Below are positions 1-6,956 of a stretch of 8,902 nt of DNA, piece after piece. Under the pieces are notes generated by a model. The model made no database searches. It was not told the origin of the DNA and saw only the letters and a list, made by a program, of their open reading frames with translations. Source of the DNA: Candidatus Bathycorpusculum sp. (GTDB lineage Archaea > Thermoproteota > Bathyarchaeia > Bathyarchaeales > Bathycorpusculaceae); assembly GCA_009779045.1 (NCBI GenBank), contig WREZ01000037.1, forward strand, positions 1 through 8,902. Direction: 5' to 3'. The translations under genes were made by a program, and so were the position numbers. Position 1 is the stretch's first letter; the number at the start of each line of letters is the position of its first letter.

Positions 1-705
1 ATTGTATTATTTGCGTTATGTGCTATAGCAGTTTTTACTATTTCAATATTTGTTTGGAACACAATAAACTCTCAACAAATTGAAAGTAACTTTGGTGAGT
101 TGTCAATTGTTAGAAATTTTAATACCCCCCAGGAAGAGCGTGCGCTTACAGTGGCTGAATCAGTGGTGGACTATGCAACTATCACAGGGGAGAAACGTTT
201 TAACATACAAGGCTCGGAAGACTACAAAAACATAGGGACATACATTTCATATCCCTACGTCAACTTTATTGACCAAGAAGTTCTAAACTATTATCAAGAA
301 AGATATAACTACCAACTAAAACAAACAAGCCCAAAGGGTGTAACACTAAACTATATGGCAAACGTTACTCAACTTGCCCATGTCCGCATCACCAATGACG
401 AAAGAACTCTAATCTTCTATGACGCAGACAAATCGATACCGTGGACACCCACTAATTTCAGGTGGTCATCAGCAGCAGATATACATGTTTTTTATAAGAA
501 CCAAATGGAATACCAGAAGTTAAAATCAGATGATGTTGATTTGACATTTTTTAACTGCTATGTTATAGAAATGAAATGTCAATATCATGAATACTACGCA
601 CCATTAGCTGCGTTCTGGGCTGAGTCTCAACAAATAGTTATACTTGACCAGAATTTAACACCCATATTGATTTGCATATACAACATACCACAAGTAGTTA
701 CATAA
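1..705 (+). CDS. Partial membrane-anchored exported protein, possibly archaeal pilin-like (5' end missing)
   Basis: The frame is open from the first base to the TAA at 703-705, so this is the C-terminal 234 residues of a longer gene; the TTG at 100 is only an internal codon. The visible part opens with an uncharged hydrophobic stretch (about residues 2-19, VLFALCAIAVFTISIFVW), followed by a polar, Tyr- and Asn-rich domain of about 210 residues that looks extracytoplasmic. One N-terminal membrane helix followed by a beta-like polar domain is the layout of archaeal type IV pilin-like and other N-terminally anchored surface proteins. The diagnostic leader-peptidase site would lie upstream of the window. 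I recognise no catalytic motif. The two cysteines in the membrane helix region and the few in the C-terminal third do not form a metal-binding pattern. It converges on the DHS-like gene with a 120 bp gap. The coding call is good; the pilin idea is weak. Confidence 0.7.
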   Translation: MVLFALCAIAVFTISIFVWNTINSQQIESNFGELSIVRNFNTPQEERALTVAESVVDYATITGEKRFNIQGSEDYKNIGTYISYPYVNFIDQEVLNYYQERYNYQLKQTSPKGVTLNYMANVTQLAHVRITNDERTLIFYDADKSIPWTPTNFRWSSAADIHVFYKNQMEYQKLKSDDVDLTFFNCYVIEMKCQYHEYYAPLAAFWAESQQIVILDQNLTPILICIYNIPQVVT

Positions 706-802
706 TATATCTACTTTTTAAAAGCCAGGGTTACTTAATCCTACAGATAACAGATCGATGGATAACACGCAACTCCGCCATTAACCCACACAATAAAATA
801 GG

Positions 803-821
803 TTTAAAACAAAAAGAAAAA
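803..821 (-). terminator. T-tract terminator after the DHS-like gene
   Basis: On the minus strand, five bases after the TAA stop, there are three closely spaced T runs (TTTTT-C-TTTTT-G-TTTT). Oligo-T tracts without a hairpin are the usual intrinsic termination signal in archaea. The position between two convergent genes also fits. Confidence 0.6.
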
Positions 822-825
822 GCTG

Positions 826-1902
826 TTAGGCTTTCGGAATGTCTTTGAAGATCCAACTCATATCTGGACCGTTACGTTTTTCTGTAACACGTTCAGCTAA
901 AGCGTGACAAATTAAAGGCAAAGCAATTGTTGCATCACAGTAACAGACAGCACGTGTACCGGATTGGCTATTGATTTTACCCCAACTTATAGCTTCTTCA
1001 AGGGTACAACCACTTAGGCCACCCCATTGTGGAGAGTCAGTTGTAATTTGGATAGCATACTTGTGTGGATAATAGTATTCTTGCAAACTTTTACGCAAAC
1101 CACCTTGTCTACCTTGGACACCTTTATCCTCAGTCATTGGACTAACAGAAATAGCAATTAATTGTGTAAAATCTTTTGGAACCCCACCACCAACGTAGAC
1201 TACACCAACATCTTTAGTTTTAGTACCAATCTGAATGAATTGATCAAATTCTTTAACACTATCAATATGAACATTATGTCCCTGATTTTTAGCTAAAAGA
1301 AAAGTTTCACCATATGCACTATCAACCATAGCAGGACTAAAAATAGGCACATTATGTTTTGCAGCTACAGCAGTTATCGCAGGAATATTTTTTGCATCAA
1401 GATATTTACCTAAACCATTCAAAAACTCTGCAGAAGTATATTGATAATCTTCACTACAAGTCATAACATAATCAGTTACGATCTCTTCCATCTTTCGATA
1501 ATCAGTCTCTTTCCCATAAACATCATAATAACGATTAACATCATCAGACAAAAGCTGCTCATCATTTACCATATGATTACCCTGCCAATAACCAAAACCC
1601 ATAGCATCAACAATATCCTCTGAAACATTAGCACCTGTTGACACCAAAACATCAATAAACCGATTTTCAATAAGCCAATTAATAATTGTCCATTGACCTG
1701 CGGTGCTCATTGAACCAGCAAACCCTAGAGCAATTACTATATCTTTTTCTTTTAACATATTTTCCCATATATCAACAGCTTCACCTAATTTACGACCTTG
1801 ATATGCAGTTCTGCCCATTTCTTTTAGCAATTGCGAAATTGGTTTCTGTTTTTCAACTTTAATCGGTTCAAGCTTTTTTTGGAAGTAAGAATCATTACTC
1901 AT
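826..1902 (-). CDS. Deoxyhypusine synthase-family protein
   Basis: Canonical DHS is NAD-dependent and transfers the 4-aminobutyl group of spermidine to a lysine of the translation factor IF5A. This 358-residue protein has the family landmarks: STGANVSED (88-96, nucleotide-binding region), SPAMVD (189-194), GGG (238-240), the active-site block EAISWGKI (303-310) with the catalytic lysine at K309 (human K329), and YCDATIALPL (321-330). It most resembles the subgroup also found in bacteria, with ITTDSPQWGGLSG before the active site and an insertion of roughly 25 residues after GGG. By alignment to human DHS from memory, several spermidine-pocket residues differ (H288 to D244, N292 to L248, D316 to L296, D243 to E199), so a different acceptor or a homospermidine-type reaction is possible. 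The start is ATG 1902, with GGTG seven bases upstream. An ATG at 1977 in the same frame would add a hydrophobic stretch unlike the family. Confidence 0.88.
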   Translation of the reverse strand: MSNDSYFQKKLEPIKVEKQKPISQLLKEMGRTAYQGRKLGEAVDIWENMLKEKDIVIALGFAGSMSTAGQWTIINWLIENRFIDVLVSTGANVSEDIVDAMGFGYWQGNHMVNDEQLLSDDVNRYYDVYGKETDYRKMEEIVTDYVMTCSEDYQYTSAEFLNGLGKYLDAKNIPAITAVAAKHNVPIFSPAMVDSAYGETFLLAKNQGHNVHIDSVKEFDQFIQIGTKTKDVGVVYVGGGVPKDFTQLIAISVSPMTEDKGVQGRQGGLRKSLQEYYYPHKYAIQITTDSPQWGGLSGCTLEEAISWGKINSQSGTRAVCYCDATIALPLICHALAERVTEKRNGPDMSWIFKDIPKA

Positions 1903-1909
1903 CAATATG

Positions 1910-1913
1910 CACC
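1910..1913 (-). promoter_or_regulatory. Ribosome binding site of the DHS-like gene (decides the start)
   Basis: The minus strand reads GGTG, a seven-base spacer, then ATG at 1902. GGTG pairs with the archaeal 16S 3' end, and its spacing supports the ATG at 1902 over the longer in-frame start at 1977. Confidence 0.5.
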
Positions 1914-1932
1914 AACTTGTTACATTACCGCC

Positions 1933-1967
1933 TAATATTTGAAATTTATCATCAATAATGATGATAA
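1933..1967 (-). promoter_or_regulatory. Candidate promoter and operator of the DHS-like gene
   Basis: A perfect inverted repeat lies at 1946-1967, with 9-base arms TTATCATCA and TGATGATAA around a 4-base spacer. Just downstream of it in the sense of the gene is an AT-rich TATA-like stretch, CAAATATTAG (about 1933-1942). A transcript starting about 26 bases past that box would begin near 1912, immediately before the GGTG ribosome site. The repeat would then be centred about 44 bases upstream of the start, a typical regulator site. The rest of the intergenic gap (1978-2200) is AT-rich with T runs and another TATA-like CTATAAATA on the minus strand near 2143-2151. I see no gene or structured RNA there. 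Confidence 0.4.
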
Positions 1968-2200
1968 CAATGTACATTTCAACCCATAAACAACAGACAA
2001 CAAATAATAATTAACAAATCCGCGCAATAAACTGACAAAACCAAAAGAACACAAAAACAACCTAAAAGAATATCTAAAGACTTGTCAGAACAAATATAGA
2101 GAAAATAGAAGAAACACACCTACATGTACATTGCTTTTTTGTATTTATAGCCCTAAAAATATTTTTTGTTATTGAATAGATTTGCTATATGACAAGAGTG

Positions 2201-4171
2201 TTACATACGTTCGGGTGCGACCACACCGATAAGTGATAATGCGTTGTTTAATACAATTCGTATAGTGTCAGTTAGGGCTAATCGTGCGCTACTAAGGTCA
2301 GGGGTTTCAGCTTTTATAACGGGCAAAGCATTATAGAAGGCGTTAAATTTGTCGGCAAGGCCGTTTGCATAGTCGGCTATTGCAGCAGGTTTTAGATATT
2401 CGGCTGCTTCTATGAACATGTCAGGAAAGCTTGCGAGTTGTAGGATGAGTTCGTGTTCGAGTTTTTCAGCTAGTTTATTGTATGCAGGTGTGGGTTGTGG
2501 GGTGTCTGTTGCTTTTCGTATGATGCTACAGGCTCTTGCGTGTGTGTATTGTACATATGGGGCGCTGTTGGTTTCGAAGTTGAGCACACGGTCCCAAGTG
2601 AATAAGACTTGTTTTCCTGGGTCTATGTCTATGAGTGCGTATCGGACGGCGCCGATACCTACGAATTGGGCTATGTTGCGTTTTTCTTCTTCGCTAAACA
2701 TGGGAGAGCGTTTACATACTTCTTGGTAGGCCCGTTCTATTGCTTCATCGAGAACTTGGTCAAATGTAATATAGTGTCCACGGCGGCTACTCATTTTGTA
2801 TCCAGGTAATGCAACAAGATTGTATGCGAAATGTGTAAAGTTGTCTGCTTCCTTACTGTAACCTAAAGCGTATAGAGCCAGTTTAAGTTGTAATTGTGCT
2901 AAAGATTGTTCCATACCAATTACGTTTATGACTTTTTCTGAACGTTGAAATTTCCATATGCTGTAGGCAACATCTCGTGTTGTGTAAAGAGTTGTGCCAT
3001 CAGCACGCATGAGAGTTAAGGGAGGAATTTCATTGTTTTCTTTTATACCTAGTTTAGATTTAAGTTGAAGAGTGTTAGCAGCTTTATCAGCGTTAAATGC
3101 CCAAACATTATTTTCAAAATACAAAAAGGGAGAGGTTTTGAGTTTAGTTAGGGCTTCTGTGACTTGGCCATTCCAGACAAAGTCGCTTTCCCAATCCCAT
3201 GAGGTATAGGTTACAGATACACGGTTTTGGGTTTGGCGAAAACCGTCAAGACATAATTCACTAACTTCACGTATAAGCTGTTTAGCTGTGAGTTCACCGT
3301 CTTCATATCGACGGTTTAATCGGTTAATTTCTTCTTCAGGATTTTCATCTTCACTAATTTTAGCTGCCAGTTCTTCGAAGAGAACAGGATGCTTTTCTTT
3401 TAATTCAACAGCTATAGAAAACCACTCAGCAAGGTCTTCATTAATCTTGGTTATGTTATCTGTTGTTTGGGGGTGCTGTGTTGCTTTGTCTTTTGCTTTT
3501 TTAAGTCTGTTAATTTCAACTATACAACATGTTACAGTGTAAATTTGTCCTACAAACAAGTCGGGTTTCTCTGTGGGCTTTGGTTTACCCAGTTTCTGAT
3601 AACCATAAGCAACTACGCTAGATTGGCGCCCGACATCATCAATGTAGTAATGTGTTGAAACGTCGTGCCCACGCAGTTTAAGTATACCTGCAAGAGTATC
3701 ACCTATTATAGGATTTCTAGCTTGCCCAATATGAATAGGGTGCAGAGGGTTAACACTTGTATGTTCAACAATAATTTTTGCAGGATTTTCAGTTTTTATA
3801 AAACCATAACTTTTGTCTTTATCTTTAATAGATTCCAAGGTTAACTGTGAAAATTTAGAAAAGTTTACATAAAAATTAATGTACCCTGCACCTGCAGTAG
3901 AAACTTTTTCAATTAAAGTAAACTGTGACTTATCAATAGCCTCAACAAGTTGTTCAGCTACCACAAGAGGTTTCACACCTAGTTTTTTTGCCAACTCAAA
4001 ACTAAGTGAAGAGGCAAGCTGTCCTAACTCAAGAAGAGGAGTCTTATTTAGATTAATAGTAGATAACGAAATGTTTGAAAAAGTTTTTGTTATTGCTTGC
4101 GCTAACGCGGCGCGACATTCTTGACGAAATAAATCAAACGGGTTTTCATACGTCAAAGTTTTTTTCTCCAT
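2201..4171 (-). CDS. argS: Arginyl-tRNA synthetase
   Basis: This cytoplasmic class I synthetase charges tRNA(Arg) with arginine using ATP. The 656 residues cover the whole family: an N-terminal Arg-tRNA-synthetase add-on domain (about 10-110, ending GAGYINFYVNF), the Rossmann catalytic domain starting at IIVEHTSVNP (133-142), the HIGH-type signature as HIGQARN (147-153), YYIDDVGRQ (175-183), a charged helical insertion (about 195-300), LYTTRDVAY (395-403), the KMSKS-type loop KMSSRRG (459-465), and a C-terminal DALR anticodon-binding domain (about 538-656, opening PYVQYTHARA). The fourth residue of HIGH is Gln here. The HTSVNP...HPIHIGQARN block resembles archaeal ArgRS, especially Bathyarchaeia-type sequences as I remember them. 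ATG 4171 is preceded by a short leader with no clear ribosome site. The gene stands alone, with a 113 bp gap upstream. Its last third uses NNC/NNA codons far more than its start. Confidence 0.97.
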   Translation of the reverse strand: MEKKTLTYENPFDLFRQECRAALAQAITKTFSNISLSTINLNKTPLLELGQLASSLSFELAKKLGVKPLVVAEQLVEAIDKSQFTLIEKVSTAGAGYINFYVNFSKFSQLTLESIKDKDKSYGFIKTENPAKIIVEHTSVNPLHPIHIGQARNPIIGDTLAGILKLRGHDVSTHYYIDDVGRQSSVVAYGYQKLGKPKPTEKPDLFVGQIYTVTCCIVEINRLKKAKDKATQHPQTTDNITKINEDLAEWFSIAVELKEKHPVLFEELAAKISEDENPEEEINRLNRRYEDGELTAKQLIREVSELCLDGFRQTQNRVSVTYTSWDWESDFVWNGQVTEALTKLKTSPFLYFENNVWAFNADKAANTLQLKSKLGIKENNEIPPLTLMRADGTTLYTTRDVAYSIWKFQRSEKVINVIGMEQSLAQLQLKLALYALGYSKEADNFTHFAYNLVALPGYKMSSRRGHYITFDQVLDEAIERAYQEVCKRSPMFSEEEKRNIAQFVGIGAVRYALIDIDPGKQVLFTWDRVLNFETNSAPYVQYTHARACSIIRKATDTPQPTPAYNKLAEKLEHELILQLASFPDMFIEAAEYLKPAAIADYANGLADKFNAFYNALPVIKAETPDLSSARLALTDTIRIVLNNALSLIGVVAPERM

Positions 4172-4186
4172 ACAGCGCGTAACTCT

Positions 4187-4249
4187 GTTTATAGCATTTA
4201 CATTTTAAATGCAAAACAGATACTTATCTGTCTATGGCAAAGAACCATA
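4187..4249 (-). promoter_or_regulatory. ArgRS promoter region with three inverted repeats
   Basis: Three perfect inverted repeats are packed side by side upstream of the ArgRS start: 4194-4212 (arms GCATTTA/TAAATGC, 5-base spacer), 4216-4231 (arms ACAGATA/TATCTGT, 2-base spacer) and 4233-4249 (arms TATGG/CCATA, 7-base spacer). The first contains a TATA-like TTTAAAATG, centred about 34 bases before the ATG, which would give a very short leader. A second TATA-like GCTATAAAC (4187-4195) lies closer to the start. This is consistent with a promoter under regulator control, but no regulator is known from the window. Confidence 0.4.
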
Positions 4250-4283
4250 AAAACAATATTTAAAACGTAGAATAAAAGAAAAG
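4249..4283 (-). terminator. T-rich terminator after the ferredoxin gene
   Basis: Within 40 bases of the ferredoxin stop, the minus strand carries TTTTCTTTT, TTTT and TTTTT runs, an archaeal-style oligo-T termination region. This supports separate transcription of the ferredoxin and ArgRS genes. Confidence 0.5.
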
Positions 4284-4284
4284 A

Positions 4285-4899
4285 TTATTTGTGTTGTTTT
4301 TCTAGCGCTTTCTTGTTTAAGTTTTGTAGTTTTTCAGTGATTTTTTGCGTACGCTGCTCTGAAGCGGCAAGTAGAGGTTTCCAGTCTTTATTTTTTATTT
4401 GTAATGCTAGTTTTTCTGTTACATCAGACAAGTTCTCTATGGCATTGTTGAAACGTTTATCAGCTTCTTCGTCAGAGTGCACAATTTCTAGAGCATTCTC
4501 GGGACAAATTTCAACACATTTTGGTTCTCCGTCACAAAGGTTGCAAGCAATAGCTTTGCCAGTGACAGTGTGAATGGTTATTCCACCACGTGGACACGCT
4601 TGAACACACCAGTCACATCCCTTACATTTCTTTTCATCAATAATCAACAGATGATTTGTTTCTGATTGTATAATTGCTTTTTCAGGACATGATTTCACAC
4701 ATTTTGCATCATCACAACCACGACATGACAAAGCAAAATTAAACACAGGCGCCATACGAACAACACGAATCCTCGAACAAATAGGATTCCAAACTTGCTC
4801 ACCTTTCTCCACAGTACAAGCGAACTCACAAAGACCACAACCAATACATTTACTTGGGTCAACTGAAACAAAGGCCCTTCCAAATTTAGCAAACTGCAT
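4285..4899 (-). CDS. Four-cluster [4Fe-4S] ferredoxin (HycB/CooF/DmsB-like electron-transfer subunit)
   Basis: Predicted electron carrier of 204 residues with sixteen cysteines in four groups: C18-C21-C24-C28, C59-C62-C67-C71-Pro, C92-C95-C98-C102-Pro and C119-C122-C128-C132-Pro. This is the 16-Cys pattern of HycB/CooF/DmsB-type proteins, which bind four [4Fe-4S] clusters and pass electrons to or from a catalytic oxidoreductase. Such proteins often serve hydrogenases, CO dehydrogenase or tungsten aldehyde oxidoreductases. No partner gene is in the window. Residues 143-204 form a charged, Lys/Glu-rich, probably helical tail beyond the cluster domain. There is no signal peptide or Tat motif, so it should be cytoplasmic. 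The start is taken at ATG 4899. A TTG at 4911 would add four residues with no better ribosome site, and most relatives begin just before the first Cys group. It lies 200 bp from the helicase-associated gene and is probably its own unit. Confidence 0.9.
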   Translation of the reverse strand: MQFAKFGRAFVSVDPSKCIGCGLCEFACTVEKGEQVWNPICSRIRVVRMAPVFNFALSCRGCDDAKCVKSCPEKAIIQSETNHLLIIDEKKCKGCDWCVQACPRGGITIHTVTGKAIACNLCDGEPKCVEICPENALEIVHSDEEADKRFNNAIENLSDVTEKLALQIKNKDWKPLLAASEQRTQKITEKLQNLNKKALEKQHK

Positions 4900-4911
4900 A
4901 CTAGTAACCAA

Positions 4912-5114
4912 CTTTACAGATTATCAAAATATCATTTGCGACCTTAACATTTAACCCTTCCTAAAAAACAAAGAAAAGAGTTCCCACTTATAGAGATAAA
5001 ATAGTGACAAAACAATTTTCATAAGACAAAAAATGACAAAAACCACAATATTTCTCTAAGAGAAAAAGTAAAAAGGTAAAACATAAAAAAATTACAAACT
5101 CTAAATGTGAACAC
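4912..5114. other. Intergenic gap between the helicase operon and the ferredoxin gene
   Basis: I see no gene in this AT-rich gap. The right part holds the T-rich 3' end of the helicase operon. The left part should contain the ferredoxin promoter. Candidates on the minus strand are CTATAAGTG near 4987-4995 and TGATATTTTG at 4925-4934; the second would give a leader of only a few bases. A short direct repeat (GTTAA twice, seven bases apart) lies at 4944-4955. None of these is strong enough to choose. Confidence 0.3.
5063..5091 (-). terminator. T-tract terminator of the XPB operon
   Basis: Starting 24 bases after the TGA stop at 5115-5117, the minus strand has a T7 run (5085-5091), then two T5 runs (5070-5074 and 5063-5067). 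This matches archaeal oligo-T termination. Confidence 0.55.
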
Positions 5115-6941
5115 TCAAATTTTCACTGGCCAACCGTTCTTCTCAATTAAGGTTTTTGCTTTTTTCTGCTGGTTGCCATCAATTGCTATTGCATGCAGCA
5201 AGTCGTTTTTTATAACACTGCTAAATCCTTTGATATGCTTTATTTCCTCAAGCAGTAGAGCATCATCTGTTTCAAGTACTGTTAGAGAGTGTATTTTAAC
5301 TCGTCCAATTTTCAGTTGCCAATCATCAAGAGATCGAACTACATTATCGGGAAGCGGCTTATCGTTTGCTTTTTGCAAATCTTTTTTTATTTTTTGTGGA
5401 GTTATGTTGTTATCATGTGCTCGAATTACAGACGGAAAATCAAGTTTGTAAATTGCAGCGTTCCCATCAACAGAAATTTTAGTCAAGAATTTACTAAAAT
5501 AAGTTTCATGCTCTATACGACATTTAAGGCCTGAAATAATAACAGAGTAGTCGGGCAATACAATCAATTGCCCTTGATCATTTAATGGGCTCACGGTTTT
5601 AGTGGGTCGATATTTATCAGTTAAACCAAAAACCCATGCACCTAACTTTGTAATACGAAAACCCGCAATTCCAACACAGAAATCATCATTTGCATATCTT
5701 ATACGGGCAACATTCTCAGTATAGGCAATATCAACTAGACCCATTGCAGACAAAAATGACAAAATAAGTCGTATAATCTGAGCTTCACATTCATCCCAGT
5801 CTGGCTTGTAGAAACCGTAATAATAATTATTAAATTTGTAACCCTTTACGATCACATCGCCATAAAATAAACGTCTAAAGAAGGGTCCACAAAACAGTCT
5901 TGCATAGTTGTTGAAGTCTTCAAATTTTAAGAATTTTTCGACAGGACATTTTTTCAGTAGATCTATAATTGTTTTTCTACACTCGGACCAATTAATCTGC
6001 CAGTAGCCTTCACGGAATGCAACGTAGGTTATGTAACGAATTTCAGAGATCGCGTTTTTTGTAATATAGTCGTTAAACAAATGCTTCGCTAACTCGTGCG
6101 GCTGCCCAGATAATAAATTAGACACTTCTTTACCTGGACAAACAAAACCTTCCTTGTCAATGTCAAGTAAACCTGAATTAGTGGCTAATATAAAAAGAGG
6201 CTGGGCAACTTTAAAGTCGTTACTGCGTTTAGCCTCTTTTGGAGAACAAAAACAACCATCTTTATCACACACCTCTTCAAAACCCATTAGCTCAGATAGT
6301 TTTGCAAGTTTTGCAGGAGTAAGATCAAGTGTGGTAGATTTTACTTTCAAACGTTCACTAGTAGCAAGTTTAACAATTGTTGCAAAATCACTAACTTGAT
6401 TTTCTCGACATATTATGTAATCAGTTTTCGCTGGAATATATTCAACGCATTCAAACTTTATCGGTCCTACAAGGTTTTTTAAAAAATCAAAAACATAGGA
6501 GGGCATATCTCCGCCGGGAAATAGCAACACTGTTTGTGTATTAGGAATATTCCAGGTTAAAAGATGAAGAAACTTTAAACGCGTATAATCAAAGGGGGAG
6601 GTTATGTTTTTTTTATAACCATTAGAGGTTACATATTCCAGTTTAAGGTTATGCTTTTTAGCATATATAAGAGTTGTAGGAAGATATTCACCGCCACATT
6701 GCAATATATACTTTAGGAAATCTTGCTCACACTCAGAGAGACCATTCCAAATATTTATGAGGTTTTGTTTATTAGCATAAAACGCAGAAAGATTCTGCAC
6801 TACATCTTTTTTTGTGACAAGTGTTTTGTTATTAAAAACACGTTTATGCAAAGCAGCCAAACCGGTTCCTTCAACACAGCCAGGCGCCGTGTCCATAGGA
6901 CAATTATTTAAATAATCCACAAGTTCTGCTATCTCAGACAT
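5115..6941 (-). CDS. Helicase-associated protein, partner of XPB (XPB/Ssl2 N-terminal-like domain)
   Basis: A 608-residue protein, probably cytoplasmic, with no signal peptide or membrane helix. Residues about 457-570 (GQLIVLPDYSVII, then a stretch ending PLPDNVVRSLDDW and LTVLETDDALL) match the helicase-associated domain found at the N-terminus of XPB/Ssl2-type helicases and in stand-alone proteins beside bacterial XPB, such as the Rv0862c-type neighbour of mycobacterial XPB. The first 450 residues are predicted helical with aromatic clusters (around 342-380) and scattered cysteines; I recognise no catalytic motif. The ATG follows the helicase stop by three bases, with a GAGGT ribosome site inside the last helicase codons, so translation is coupled and the two products probably act together. 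It may regulate or tether the helicase. It is clearly not the Bax1 nuclease that accompanies XPB in many archaea, since no nuclease motif is visible. Confidence 0.82.
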   Translation of the reverse strand: MSEIAELVDYLNNCPMDTAPGCVEGTGLAALHKRVFNNKTLVTKKDVVQNLSAFYANKQNLINIWNGLSECEQDFLKYILQCGGEYLPTTLIYAKKHNLKLEYVTSNGYKKNITSPFDYTRLKFLHLLTWNIPNTQTVLLFPGGDMPSYVFDFLKNLVGPIKFECVEYIPAKTDYIICRENQVSDFATIVKLATSERLKVKSTTLDLTPAKLAKLSELMGFEEVCDKDGCFCSPKEAKRSNDFKVAQPLFILATNSGLLDIDKEGFVCPGKEVSNLLSGQPHELAKHLFNDYITKNAISEIRYITYVAFREGYWQINWSECRKTIIDLLKKCPVEKFLKFEDFNNYARLFCGPFFRRLFYGDVIVKGYKFNNYYYGFYKPDWDECEAQIIRLILSFLSAMGLVDIAYTENVARIRYANDDFCVGIAGFRITKLGAWVFGLTDKYRPTKTVSPLNDQGQLIVLPDYSVIISGLKCRIEHETYFSKFLTKISVDGNAAIYKLDFPSVIRAHDNNITPQKIKKDLQKANDKPLPDNVVRSLDDWQLKIGRVKIHSLTVLETDDALLLEEIKHIKGFSSVIKNDLLHAIAIDGNQQKKAKTLIEKNGWPVKI

Positions 6942-6956
6942 TTATCACACTACCTC
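6942..6956 (-). promoter_or_regulatory. Operon junction: ribosome site and tandem stop between helicase and partner
   Basis: The end of the helicase reads GAG GTA GTG TGA, followed directly by TAA and then ATG. GAGGT at 6952-6956 lies ten bases before the partner's start and can pair with 16S rRNA. The in-frame TGA TAA double stop makes read-through fusion unlikely, so the pair is made as two coupled proteins. Confidence 0.55.

Noticed and set aside
100..705. A complete 201-residue gene starting at TTG 100
   Set aside because: The frame is open to the window edge and the upstream part encodes a clear membrane helix, so the gene starts off the window.
706..825. Possible tRNA or small RNA between the convergent genes
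   Set aside because: No T-loop, acceptor stem or C/D box arrangement could be found.
1903..1977. A 25-residue N-terminal extension of the DHS-like protein from an upstream ATG
   Set aside because: It encodes a string of Ile and Asp read from the inverted repeat, has no family match, and the downstream ATG has a well-spaced GGTG.
1970..2131. The palindrome ATGTACAT occurring at 1970-1977 and 2124-2131
   Set aside because: An eight-base word twice in AT-rich sequence is weak, and the copies have no consistent position relative to a promoter.
2412..2809. Plus-strand open frames inside ArgRS
   Set aside because: They are antisense shadows of a well-supported gene and arise from its skewed third positions.
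4900..4911. TTG start four codons earlier for the ferredoxin
   Set aside because: TTG is rarer, there is no better ribosome site, and ATG at 4899 gives a normal family start.
5003..5045. Repeated TTTTGTC words on the minus strand, also seen near 2033-2040
   Set aside because: Short and embedded in T-rich 3' regions; expected from composition.
5051..5065. Hairpin TTTCTCT-A-AGAGAAA after the XPB operon as a stem-loop terminator
   Set aside because: The loop is one to three bases and the T runs precede the hairpin in the sense of the genes, so it is not a bacterial-type terminator; the T tracts alone suffice.
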